A stretch of DNA of 64,000 nucleotides from Mucilaginibacter gossypiicola (lineage in GTDB: Bacteria; Bacteroidota; Bacteroidia; Sphingobacteriales; Sphingobacteriaceae). The notes under the pieces are model-generated. The model made no database searches. It saw only the letters and a program-made list of their open reading frames with translations, and was not told the origin of the DNA. Positions 16,784 to 24,602 of the stretch are shown here, one piece after another. A program made the translations under genes and the position numbers. The stretch is from NCBI RefSeq assembly GCF_900110105.1, contig NZ_FOCL01000004.1, positions 466,495 through 530,494 on the forward strand, written 5' to 3'. Each line of letters opens with the position of its first letter. Positions within the stretch are counted from its first letter, which is position 1.

Positions 16784-17338
16784 TTATAAATTGCTCAACT
16801 TAAAATAACCAAGTGTGATCTTATCCTCTGGAAGGTCGGAATTCGGGATAAGTTCGATCTGGTATTTTCCTTTTTGAGCAGGATTTAAAATATCTTCTAC
16901 ATTATAAATATCATCAACATCAACGCCGTATTTATCATCGATGTGGGAGTTAGCCCCGGCAAAATGATTGTGCTTAAAGAAAAATGTTTCCTTAGCATTT
17001 TTAGAGGCCGAAGCAAAATCGTTCTGAACGGTTAGTACAACGTAATGCTGCTCTTCAAATTTATTAGGCTGGTAACCGCCAAGGTTGATGAAAAACAATT
17101 TATTACCCTGAGAAATGTTATTACCACGTGGGGCGATCTTAACGGCATATCCATCAACCGTATTTACTTCACGCCAGGCATCGATATGGATTTTTTCGGG
17201 CTCTGGCCAAAATGCCTGGATGTCAGGTACCAGGTCACGAAGCGATGGCGCTATCCCAAAGAACACGTCATGTTGTTCCACGTGCCTTCCGGGTGGTTTG
17301 CAGCCCAGCATCAGCATAAACAGTTTAAGGTTTTCCAT
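16784..17338 (-). CDS. DUF1543-family protein
   Basis: A 184-residue cytoplasmic protein. The family opening is clear: LFMLMLGCKPPGR, EQHDVFFGIA, then a second half-repeat LFFINLGGYQPNKFEEQHYVVL. The two halves resemble each other (LGG/LGC, then EQHDV/EQHYV), so it looks like a pseudo-duplicated domain, as known for this family. No function is established. It is the first gene of the minus-strand group DUF1543-AraC-HD, divergent from msrA. Confidence 0.88.
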   Translation of the reverse strand: MENLKLFMLMLGCKPPGRHVEQHDVFFGIAPSLRDLVPDIQAFWPEPEKIHIDAWREVNTVDGYAVKIAPRGNNISQGNKLFFINLGGYQPNKFEEQHYVVLTVQNDFASASKNAKETFFFKHNHFAGANSHIDDKYGVDVDDIYNVEDILNPAQKGKYQIELIPNSDLPEDKITLGYFKLSNL

Positions 17339-17412
17339 AGGCTAAAGTTAGTATAAGCAGTAAAGCGAAAATAGGCGTTTTGTCAAACAACTATCACAAA
17401 GTGTTAAAATGG

Positions 17413-17420
17413 TAACTTTG
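17413..17420 (+). promoter_or_regulatory. -7 promoter element of msrA-msrB
   Basis: TAACTTTG matches TAnnTTTG exactly and lies about 70 nt before the msrA ATG at 17491. No TTG lies at the ideal upstream spacing. Confidence 0.4.
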
Positions 17421-17490
17421 TTCAACGTTAGCTATGTTTTTTACGTTAGTTGCTATAAATACGCACCGTATTAAAACCTATTTGATATAC

Positions 17491-18099
17491 ATGAAAAAAG
17501 TAATTTGTTCAATAGCCGTGTTGTTAACGGCTTGTTTCTCTGTTTTTGCGTCCGGCCCTAAAAAGGGTTTGGATACCGCCACCTTTGCCACCGGCTGTTT
17601 CTGGTGTACCGAAGCCAAGTTTCAGCAATTGAAGGGGGTTGAAAAAGTGATCTCCGGATTTTCCGGCGGGCACGTGGCCAATCCATCCTATGAGTTGGTT
17701 TGCACCGGCACAACAGGTCATGCCGAAGCTTGTAATATTATCTATGACCCTACCAAGATCACGTACGATGAACTGATTGCTGCATTTTTTGTAGCGCATG
17801 ATCCAACCCAATTAAACAGGCAGGGTAATGATGTGGGTACACAATACCGCTCGGCTATATTTTATCATAATGCCCAGCAAAAGCAAAAGGCCCAATATTA
17901 CATCACTAAACTGAATGCCGAAAAAGCTTATAAAGATCCGATAGTAACGCAAGTAGTGCCATATAAAAATTTTTATAAGGCCGAAGACTATCACCAGAAT
18001 TACTTTAACCAAAACGGCAGCCAGCCTTACTGCAAATATGTGATCCAGCCCGAGCTGGAAAAATTTAAAAAGGTGTTTAAAGATAAACTGAAACAATAA
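17491..18099 (+). CDS. msrA: Exported peptide-methionine (S)-S-oxide reductase MsrA
   Basis: A 202-residue enzyme that repairs the S epimer of methionine sulfoxide. The catalytic Cys36 lies in the hallmark GCFWC, followed by family blocks VISGFSGGHVANPSYE, GHAEACNI and FFVAHDPTQLNRQGNDVGTQYRS, and the C-terminal DYHQNYF. A signal peptide (ICSIAVLLTACFSVFA) sends it to the periplasm; the Cys in that signal is not in a good lipobox. ATG at 17491 was chosen because it opens the signal peptide; the longer frame adds a non-conserved 19-residue extension. It overlaps msrB by one base (TAATG), implying translational coupling. Confidence 0.96.
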   Translation: MKKVICSIAVLLTACFSVFASGPKKGLDTATFATGCFWCTEAKFQQLKGVEKVISGFSGGHVANPSYELVCTGTTGHAEACNIIYDPTKITYDELIAAFFVAHDPTQLNRQGNDVGTQYRSAIFYHNAQQKQKAQYYITKLNAEKAYKDPIVTQVVPYKNFYKAEDYHQNYFNQNGSQPYCKYVIQPELEKFKKVFKDKLKQ

Positions 18100-18617
18100 T
18101 GAAAGCGGTATATATCATAGCAGCCCTGTTCTGTTTCACTGTAGGAGCATTTGCACAGCAGCCCAAGACAATAAAAGGACACGAGAACAATCCTTATTAT
18201 TCCAATACAGACACCAAACATTTAAACGTGTCAAACGCCGAATGGAAAAAAATCCTGCCACCTGCTTTATACGCTACTGCAAGAGAACAGGAAACAGAAC
18301 GTGCATTCACCGGCAAATACTGGAACAAGGATACCAAGGGTACTTATTATTGCGCGGTATGCGGTAATAAGCTTTTTCGCTCGGATGCTAAGTTTGCAAG
18401 TGATTGCGGCTGGCCAAGTTTTTATGAGCCGGTACGCAAAAACAGTGTGATCTACAAAGAAGATAATTCATACGGTATGCAGCGCACGGAAGTAATTTGC
18501 GCCCGTTGTGATTCGCACCTGGGGCATATATTTGATGATGGTCCGCCGCCAACACATAAAAGGTTTTGTATGAACTCCGTGTCGCTTGATTTTGTGCCTG
18601 AGGGGTTTGGGTTGTAA
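18099..18617 (+). CDS. msrB: Exported peptide-methionine (R)-S-oxide reductase MsrB
   Basis: A 172-residue partner of MsrA, acting on the R epimer. The zinc-binding pairs C85/C88 (CAVC) and C134/C137 (CARC) are present, as are GWPSFYEP and the catalytic Cys157 in RFCMNSVSLDF. A signal peptide (YIIAALFCFTVGAFAQ) indicates a periplasmic enzyme, matching the signal on MsrA. The ATG shares one base with the msrA stop. Together the two genes form a periplasmic oxidative-damage repair pair for envelope proteins. A large nested hairpin element follows within 40 nt and may end the transcript. Confidence 0.96.
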   Translation: MKAVYIIAALFCFTVGAFAQQPKTIKGHENNPYYSNTDTKHLNVSNAEWKKILPPALYATAREQETERAFTGKYWNKDTKGTYYCAVCGNKLFRSDAKFASDCGWPSFYEPVRKNSVIYKEDNSYGMQRTEVICARCDSHLGHIFDDGPPPTHKRFCMNSVSLDFVPEGFGL

Positions 18618-18653
18618 CCCGATAATATCGGCTAACTGAAGGAAAAACTATGC

Positions 18654-18781
18654 CATTGCCGTTGACTTTAGTCGACGGTTAAAGAAACGAGTATACGGGC
18701 TTTAGCCTAAATGTCGCTTGCATTTAGGCTAAAGCCCGTTGCTTTTTAGCTCTATTCCGTTGATTAAAGTCAACGGCAATG
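18654..18781. repeat. Nested inverted-repeat element
   Basis: Outer arms of 25 bp (CATTGCCGTTGACTTTAGTC.. at 18654 and its near-complement ending at 18781, 23 of 25 positions matching) enclose an inner 19-bp perfect inverted repeat (18695-18713 and 18721-18739) with a 7-nt loop. It has no coding content. Possible roles are a miniature mobile or REP-like element, or a strong terminator for msrAB. With about 170 nt of unremarkable leader before the aldolase gene, it fills the 334-nt gap. Confidence 0.8.
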
Positions 18782-18951
18782 AGTTATTTTACGGGATACC
18801 CAACCGGCTTTTTTTACCGATATTTCGAAGTTTTGTTACATCAATTCACCAGTTAAAGTCATCCATAAGTAAAGCTGCAATATTCCCTGCGCTGCTTAAA
18901 ACAAGTATGAATTAACTTGTGTTTATCCACCAACAATCAAGCAAATTACTT

Positions 18952-19983
18952 ATGGAACTGCAAAGCCTGAAAGATATCGCAAAACAGCTGATGGCCGGGA
19001 ACAAAGGCCTTTTAGCCATGGACGAAAGTACCGCCACCTGCAACAAACGTTTTAAAGCATTGAACATCCCGCAAACGGAAGAATATCGCCGTAAATACCG
19101 TGATCTGATCGTAAACACGCCGAAGTTGGAAGAAGCCATCAGCGGGGCCATTTTGTTTGATGAAACTATAAGGCAAAGCACTGCAGATGGTAAACCATTT
19201 GTCGAGATCCTGAAAGAAAAAGGGATTATCCCCGGTATCAAAGTAGATGAAAGCGCAAGGGACATGGATGGTTTCCCCGGCGAAAAAATAACTGAAGGAT
19301 TGGACGGTTTGCCTGAACGCCTGGCCGAATATTATAAAATGGGCGCACGTTTTGCCAAATGGCGGGCAGTTATAACCATCGGCGAAAACACCCCCACAAG
19401 CGGCAGTATCAAGGCTAACGCATTTCTGCTGGCCCGCTACGCGATCATGTGCCAGGAAGCGGGCATTGTACCCATTGTAGAACCCGAAGTTTTAATGGAT
19501 GGGGATCATTCGCTTCAAACCTGCGCTGATGTAACCAACGAGGTTTTACATGCGGTATTTAATCAGTTGTATCAGCAACGGGTGAATTTTGAGGGAATGA
19601 TACTGAAGCCTAATATGATTGTGCCCGGTATTAAAGCAGCACAGCAGGATAGCGCAGAAGTGGTGGCCGATGCAACTATCAATTGTTTTTTACGCTGTGT
19701 ACCAGCCTCCGTACCTGGCATCGCGTTCCTTTCGGGCGGGCAATCTCCCGAACTGGCTTCTGAGCGGTTAAATGCTATGCACGTACGCTTTAAAGATAAA
19801 ATGCCATGGGCTTTAACATTCTCGTATTCAAGAGCTGTACAACAGCCTGCTCTTGAAAAATGGGCTGGAAAGGATGAAAATATTGAAGAGGCGCAAAGAC
19901 TATTATATGAACGTGCCCATATTAATACCATAGCCCGCGATGGCAAATATACACCGGAGCTGGAAAAGCACCCGGTAGCATAA
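18952..19983 (+). CDS. Class I fructose-bisphosphate aldolase
   Basis: A 343-residue glycolytic enzyme that splits fructose 1,6-bisphosphate through a Schiff base. The family blocks are plain: GLLAMDESTATCNKRF near the N-terminus, GIIPGIKVDE, ARFAKWRAVI, PIVEPEVLMDGDH, the Schiff-base lysine K219 in MILKPNM, and FLSGGQSPELA. This is the animal-like class I type, found in many Bacteroidota. ATG at 18952 was chosen over a GTG 33 nt upstream because the protein normally begins just before the KDIAKQL helix. It is monocistronic with a terminator at its end. Confidence 0.97.
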   Translation: MELQSLKDIAKQLMAGNKGLLAMDESTATCNKRFKALNIPQTEEYRRKYRDLIVNTPKLEEAISGAILFDETIRQSTADGKPFVEILKEKGIIPGIKVDESARDMDGFPGEKITEGLDGLPERLAEYYKMGARFAKWRAVITIGENTPTSGSIKANAFLLARYAIMCQEAGIVPIVEPEVLMDGDHSLQTCADVTNEVLHAVFNQLYQQRVNFEGMILKPNMIVPGIKAAQQDSAEVVADATINCFLRCVPASVPGIAFLSGGQSPELASERLNAMHVRFKDKMPWALTFSYSRAVQQPALEKWAGKDENIEEAQRLLYERAHINTIARDGKYTPELEKHPVA

Positions 19984-20019
19984 AACGGGAAAGCCGCCCG
20001 AATAAGGCGGCTATCTCGT
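19984..20019. terminator. Terminator between aldolase and alginate lyase-like genes
   Basis: AGCCGCC (19992-19998) pairs with GGCGGCT (20006-20012) across a 7-nt loop, with partly complementary flanks (AACGGGA and TCTCGTT). It sits between two convergent genes. Confidence 0.65.
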
Positions 20020-20029
20020 TTATAAGAGT

Positions 20030-21127
20030 TTATAAACCCTTAACCTTGTAATGGGTATAAGTAGTAAAGCCTAAAAATGTATTATCGATAGGGACGCCAA
20101 GCGGTGCTTGTAAATCCCTTAGATATTTCAAGTTGTCAGTATTGTACTGCCCATAAGCAACTTCGACTCCGGGAAAAATACGGCTGTTTAAATCGCAATA
20201 ATCACAGCCTGTTTTTTGCTCATAAGCTTTCCGCATAAAATCATAGCCAAGGCTGATGTTTTTATTGCTGATCTCCCATAAACTATCATCACCCTGTATT
20301 TTGGCGATGGCAGCGGCATAAGCATAGGCCGTTAACGAGTATTGATAATGAACACAATCTTTACGCACACAAAGTTCAGGCAGCGTACCATCCAATTGAA
20401 TGACATTTGGCAATTCTTTTACCAATAAGTCATGCCCTGCACGATAAGCGGTATCGTTATTTAAAAATACGCCGATAGCCATTTTAGCATATCCTGCCGA
20501 TGCATCCCAGTTGTTTTTATAGTCGGGGATCTTATTGATGTAATTATCCTTTACGTTAACAAGGTACTTGCTGAACTGCTCGATATCGGCAGCGGCCCAT
20601 CCGGCAGATTTACCCTTTACCTTATAATGCCTGATGATCTCCGCGGCAGCCACAAAACTTGGGGTTGTCCATGATGCTTCCAGATCTGGCTGGTTAGGAT
20701 TGGTTTTTCCTGCCAGCAGGCCATAATCCTTAAAAGCGTAAGCCCATCCGTTCAGTAATCCGATTGCCTTCTTAGCACAGTCTGTATTGCCGGTAGCAGC
20801 CCAGGCCAATGCAAAGGCATAAACCAGTTCGCAATCCTTCCTGATCTGCGTTTTTGAAGGAGAGGTAGCCCCGTTTGAACCTACAACTATAGTTGACGGA
20901 AAAGAAGTCGGGTATTCATGATCTTTAATAAAATCAAGCACTTTTTGATATGCTGCAGTTCGCATGGTGTCACCTGCCTTCAGCTGCGTGCTAATGAGGT
21001 CCAAACTGGCCCGGGTATTTAAAATACCCGGGTGCACAAATTTGGTTTTATTATTTTCCTGTGCTTTCAGGCTGAAGCTAAAGAGCATCAGCAAGAGCGC
21101 CAGCAAAATTATTTTACAGTCTCTCAT
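20030..21127 (-). CDS. Alginate lyase-family protein, exported
   Basis: A 365-residue protein with a signal peptide (IILLALLLMLFSFSLKAQ) and an alpha-toroid body of the alginate lyase superfamily. Typical spots are VHPGILNTRASLDLI at the start, YAFALAWAATGN with AIGLLNGWA, NNWDASAGYAKMAIGVFLNN around the expected Asn cluster, and DCVHYQYSLTAYAYAAAI with the likely catalytic His and Tyr. It probably cleaves uronic-acid polysaccharides in the periplasm by beta-elimination. ATG at 21127 was preferred because it opens the signal peptide; the longer frame overlaps the upstream M28 stop. It lies 7 nt after the M28 peptidase gene, so the two are likely cotranscribed. Confidence 0.82.
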   Translation of the reverse strand: MRDCKIILLALLLMLFSFSLKAQENNKTKFVHPGILNTRASLDLISTQLKAGDTMRTAAYQKVLDFIKDHEYPTSFPSTIVVGSNGATSPSKTQIRKDCELVYAFALAWAATGNTDCAKKAIGLLNGWAYAFKDYGLLAGKTNPNQPDLEASWTTPSFVAAAEIIRHYKVKGKSAGWAAADIEQFSKYLVNVKDNYINKIPDYKNNWDASAGYAKMAIGVFLNNDTAYRAGHDLLVKELPNVIQLDGTLPELCVRKDCVHYQYSLTAYAYAAAIAKIQGDDSLWEISNKNISLGYDFMRKAYEQKTGCDYCDLNSRIFPGVEVAYGQYNTDNLKYLRDLQAPLGVPIDNTFLGFTTYTHYKVKGL

Positions 21128-21134
21128 CTTCAGC

Positions 21135-22697
21135 CTACTTATCCAATCCGCCACGTCGCGTTGCTTTAACCTGTGCCGGCCATTTAATGCCTTCGGTTTT
21201 GGTGTTAACGGTTTTTTGCGGGTCTTCGCTGGCCATGTAAGCCATGATCGCAGCTAAAATGGCATTGTTTTTCAAATCATCAAATACTACTTTATCATAA
21301 GTATCGCGGTTGGTATGCCATGTGTATGATCCGTACGACCAGTTAAGCGAGCTCAAAGAAAAGCCCGGTGCGCCAACGGCTACAAATGATGCGAAGTCGG
21401 ATCCACCACCGCCCGGCTGGCCCGGAAAATTTGTTTTGATCCGGTTTTTGATGGTATCTGGTACAGCAGCAAGCCATCTGCTTAAATAATCCTTAGCCTC
21501 AACAAAGCCCTGGCCGGTAAGGTTCACGACACGGCCTGTGCCATTATCCTGGTTAAACAGGGCTTGCAGGTTGCTTACAATTTCGGGATGATCCTCAACA
21601 AAAGCACGTGAGCCGTTTAATCCTTCCTCTTCGCTGCCCCAGTGACCTACCAGTATGGTACGTTTTGGGTGCGGGTAGAATTTTTTTAACAAGCGCATAG
21701 CTTCCATCATGGTCAGAGTACCAGTACCGTTATCGGTAGCGCCGGTGCCGCCATCCCATGAATCAAAGTGAGCGCTTAGCATTACATATTCGTTTGGTTT
21801 TTCGGTACCCTTGATCTCGGCAATAGTATTGAACGTTGGCACTACGCCTAACTCTTTTGATTCGCAATGAATACTGATCACTGGTTTGTTTCCCGATTCG
21901 CTCAGTCGATAGAGTATGCCATAATCTTCCAGCGAAATATCAACGGTGGGTACAATTTTGGTATAAGCAGCAAAGATCTTATCAACCCCAAACCCTGCCG
22001 ACCAGTTATTGGTCAGGATGCCAGCTGCTCCCGCATTTTCCAATGCCACGGGTAATGTTTTATTGGTAAAGCCTGTTTTGCTGATGCGTTTTTTCCAGGC
22101 ATCGGTTTGAGCGGTGCGGTCGGCCTTCATTTTATCAAATGATTCTTTCAGGGCAAATTCCTGCCAGTTATAATCGGGCCTGCCGGTTGGCTGGAGCATG
22201 GAGATCATTACAAATTTACCCTTAACATTGGGTAGCCATTGCTGAAACGCCACAGAATCGGCCACATCCGGCAAAATGATCACTTCGGCAGTGGTGGTTT
22301 TTTTGCCCATGCCGGGGCTCCAGGCCAGTTGCATGCCTTCTAATGATTTTACCCTTGGCGATACCATGTCAATATGCGATATGCCGCGTTCCCATCCACG
22401 CCATTCGCCCCATTTTTCGTTTTTTGCCTGGATATCCCAGCTTTTATATTTAGCTACAGCCCAGTCATTAGCCTGTTTCATTTGCGGCGTACCCACCAAA
22501 CGCGGGCCGATGCCGTCAAATAATTCATGCGCCAGCTTTTCCAGTTGCGAGTTATTGGTTTCCTCGGTCATGATGCTGTTTATAACTGGGTTTGTTGATT
22601 GTGCCGAAGCTATGCCACTGCAAAGCAGCATGGCAAGAACAAGAGGCTTCGCCCTGTTCAAAAGGTTGTTGCAGGTATGATGGTAAATATGTTTCAT
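21135..22697 (-). CDS. M28-family metallopeptidase, exported
   Basis: A 520-residue zinc aminopeptidase or carboxypeptidase-like enzyme. After a signal peptide (LVLAMLLCSGIASAQ) it has a protease-associated insert (about 150-290) and the catalytic M28 domain. The expected zinc ligands are visible in order: His in SAHFDSWD, Asp in GATDNGTG, Glu-Glu in WGSEEEGLNGS, Asp in NQDNGTG, and His in YTWHTNRDTYD. It acts in the periplasm or at the surface on short peptides. ATG at 22697 opens the signal peptide; the 23-residue upstream extension is not signal-like. It is the first gene of a pair with the alginate lyase-like gene. Confidence 0.93.
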   Translation of the reverse strand: MKHIYHHTCNNLLNRAKPLVLAMLLCSGIASAQSTNPVINSIMTEETNNSQLEKLAHELFDGIGPRLVGTPQMKQANDWAVAKYKSWDIQAKNEKWGEWRGWERGISHIDMVSPRVKSLEGMQLAWSPGMGKKTTTAEVIILPDVADSVAFQQWLPNVKGKFVMISMLQPTGRPDYNWQEFALKESFDKMKADRTAQTDAWKKRISKTGFTNKTLPVALENAGAAGILTNNWSAGFGVDKIFAAYTKIVPTVDISLEDYGILYRLSESGNKPVISIHCESKELGVVPTFNTIAEIKGTEKPNEYVMLSAHFDSWDGGTGATDNGTGTLTMMEAMRLLKKFYPHPKRTILVGHWGSEEEGLNGSRAFVEDHPEIVSNLQALFNQDNGTGRVVNLTGQGFVEAKDYLSRWLAAVPDTIKNRIKTNFPGQPGGGGSDFASFVAVGAPGFSLSSLNWSYGSYTWHTNRDTYDKVVFDDLKNNAILAAIMAYMASEDPQKTVNTKTEGIKWPAQVKATRRGGLDK

Positions 22698-22905
22698 AGT
22701 GCCTAAATTATGAAAAAAGTAGTCGTGGTAATACGTTTTAGCTAAAATGATATCGCCGGGTAACATAATTATTGCAAAACGTTATGTTGTTAATAGGTTA
22801 ATATCGAACAGGGTTTGTTCTTTTAGATTAAATTATTGTTATAGAGTTAACAATAGGTTTACATGATGCGGGTTCTTTTGCAGAAGTTAATCAATCACCG
22901 ATCAA

Positions 22906-24192
22906 ATGAAAAAACAACTACTCAGCGTCATTGCCGTATCGGCGGTGATCCTTTCATCCTGTCATGACGATAATAAGGTAAATCCGTTCAGCTATCCTGA
23001 TATGGCCGAGGCTCAAAACCCGGCGGTACTTTTCACTACGGCCGATGGCGTAAAGGTGTATAATGGCGGCTTTGGTTCGGCAGTTGCGGCGGATCCAAAA
23101 CAGAAAGACATATTTTATTTGCTTACCGATCGTGGTTCAAATGTTGCCGGTCAAACAGCAAATTCAATCATCATCGGTAAACCGGATTTTGATCCGCTGA
23201 TAGGTAAATTCAGACTAACAGAAGGCAAGCTCTTTTTAGAACAAACTATCGAACTTAAAAACGCTAACGGCGGCAAATTGAATGGGCTGCCAAATCCTAA
23301 GGGTATGGGCGATTCAGGCGAAATTCCTTTTGATTTGAGTGGCAACCAGCTGTCGCCAAGTGCAGACGGGATCGATTCGGAAGGCTTGGTTTTAGCAGCC
23401 GACGGTACTTTTTGGGTAAGCGATGAATACGGTCCGCATATTGTACACTTTGATGCCAGCGGTAAAACCATTGAGCGCATTAATCCTTACGGCTCAGGAA
23501 CCGGCGGCCGTAAAATCCCGGCTGTATTTGCTACCCGCAGGGCTAACCGCGGTATGGAAGGTTTGGCCATTACGCCTGATGGCAAAACATTGGTAGGCAT
23601 GATGCAATCGCCAATGTATAATCCATCAAAAGCAAAAGTTGCTAACTCAACTGTATTGCGCATCCTTACTTTTGATATAGCTACAGGGGCTACAAAACAG
23701 TATGCTTACCTTATGGACAACACCTCATTAACGGGAGTGAGTGATATAACTGCAGTGAGCGCAACCACATTTTTAACCATTGAGCGCGACGGTAATTTTG
23801 GTGGCGCGCCAACCAATCCGGCTACGTTTAAAAAAGTGTTTAAGATTGATCTTAGCAACGCGACCGATATTTCTGACCCTGCCAATGGTGCTAACGGTAA
23901 ATTATTTGGCGGCAAAACCGTTGAAGAACTTAATGATGCCGCTGGTTTGCAGGCAGCCGGTATTACCCCGGTTACCAAAACGCAGGTGCTTGATCTGTTA
24001 AAAGATTGGCCAACCGTTTATCCGCATGACAAAGCCGAAGGTTTGGCTTTGTTGCCCGGCAATATCCTGGCAATATCTAACGATGATGACTTTGGTGTTA
24101 TTGATAATGGTAAAAATGGTTTCGCAGCCAAGATTTTACCGGCTACCAATTCGGTTGACAGAAACCGGATTTATTTTGTTAAGCTTAAATAG
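22906..24192 (+). CDS. Phytase-like esterase lipoprotein
   Basis: A 428-residue protein with a lipoprotein signal (LLSVIAVSAVILSSC, with the Cys near residue 19) and a beta-propeller of the phytase-like esterase family. Clear blocks are GGFGSAVAADPKQKDIFYLLTDRG, DSEGLVLAADGTFWVSDEYGPHIVHFDASG, NRGMEGLAITPDGKTLVGMMQSP, and AEGLALLPGNILAISNDDDFGV. The acidic motifs fit calcium and phosphate-ester binding. It likely acts on phosphorylated or esterified substrates at the outer membrane. It has its own terminator and precedes the SusC/D locus by 410 nt. Confidence 0.87.
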   Translation: MKKQLLSVIAVSAVILSSCHDDNKVNPFSYPDMAEAQNPAVLFTTADGVKVYNGGFGSAVAADPKQKDIFYLLTDRGSNVAGQTANSIIIGKPDFDPLIGKFRLTEGKLFLEQTIELKNANGGKLNGLPNPKGMGDSGEIPFDLSGNQLSPSADGIDSEGLVLAADGTFWVSDEYGPHIVHFDASGKTIERINPYGSGTGGRKIPAVFATRRANRGMEGLAITPDGKTLVGMMQSPMYNPSKAKVANSTVLRILTFDIATGATKQYAYLMDNTSLTGVSDITAVSATTFLTIERDGNFGGAPTNPATFKKVFKIDLSNATDISDPANGANGKLFGGKTVEELNDAAGLQAAGITPVTKTQVLDLLKDWPTVYPHDKAEGLALLPGNILAISNDDDFGVIDNGKNGFAAKILPATNSVDRNRIYFVKLK

Positions 24193-24214
24193 CAGTTTTC
24201 GATTTTAATTATAC

Positions 24215-24245
24215 AAAGCCTCCGCATCACCGGAGGCTTTTTCTT
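24215..24245 (+). terminator. Rho-independent terminator
   Basis: AAAGCCTCCG (24215-24224) and CGGAGGCTTT (24231-24240) form a perfect 10-bp stem with a 6-nt loop, followed by a T-rich tail. Confidence 0.88.
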
Positions 24246-24489
24246 TATATCCTGTCCGACAGATTCTAATCTGTTTTCTTACGTAAGATTTAATTTTATT
24301 GTTAAAATAACATTTATTCACTGATTTAATTTTAACATTGATGTGTATTATTTTATCATGATTGCGATAATATATAGGCTTCGAGTTTTGTTTTTTATTT
24401 GTAATTAATTGATAATTAGTCATTTATTATTTAAATATACTGTTTTTAGTTTATGTTAAAATAATACAAAAAACCACTCATATCGTATT

Positions 24490-24501
24490 ACAATCGATTG
24501 T
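24490..24501. promoter_or_regulatory. Candidate LacI-type operator upstream of susC
   Basis: ACAATCGATTGT is a perfect 12-bp palindrome about 100 nt before the SusC start, in an AT-rich intergenic region. The core AATCGATT recurs upstream of the DUF1080 gene at 33128-33135. LacI-family repressors typically bind such CG-centred palindromes, and one LacI gene lies at 56490-57521. The link is inference. The rest of the 410-nt gap holds the preceding terminator and AT-rich sequence only. Confidence 0.4.
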
Positions 24502-24602
24502 TACCTCTGGCTACATTTACTTAGCATATAATCTCTTTGGCAATAACTGTTAAAAAGTGATCATGTGCTTCAAACCAATTTTAACAATTTAAAGTAAAAT
24601 GT

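Noticed and set aside
24205-24423. 72-codon minus-strand frame before susC
   Set aside because: Its 3' end contains the terminator hairpin and the composition is that of AT-rich non-coding DNA (Lys/Asn/Ile-rich).
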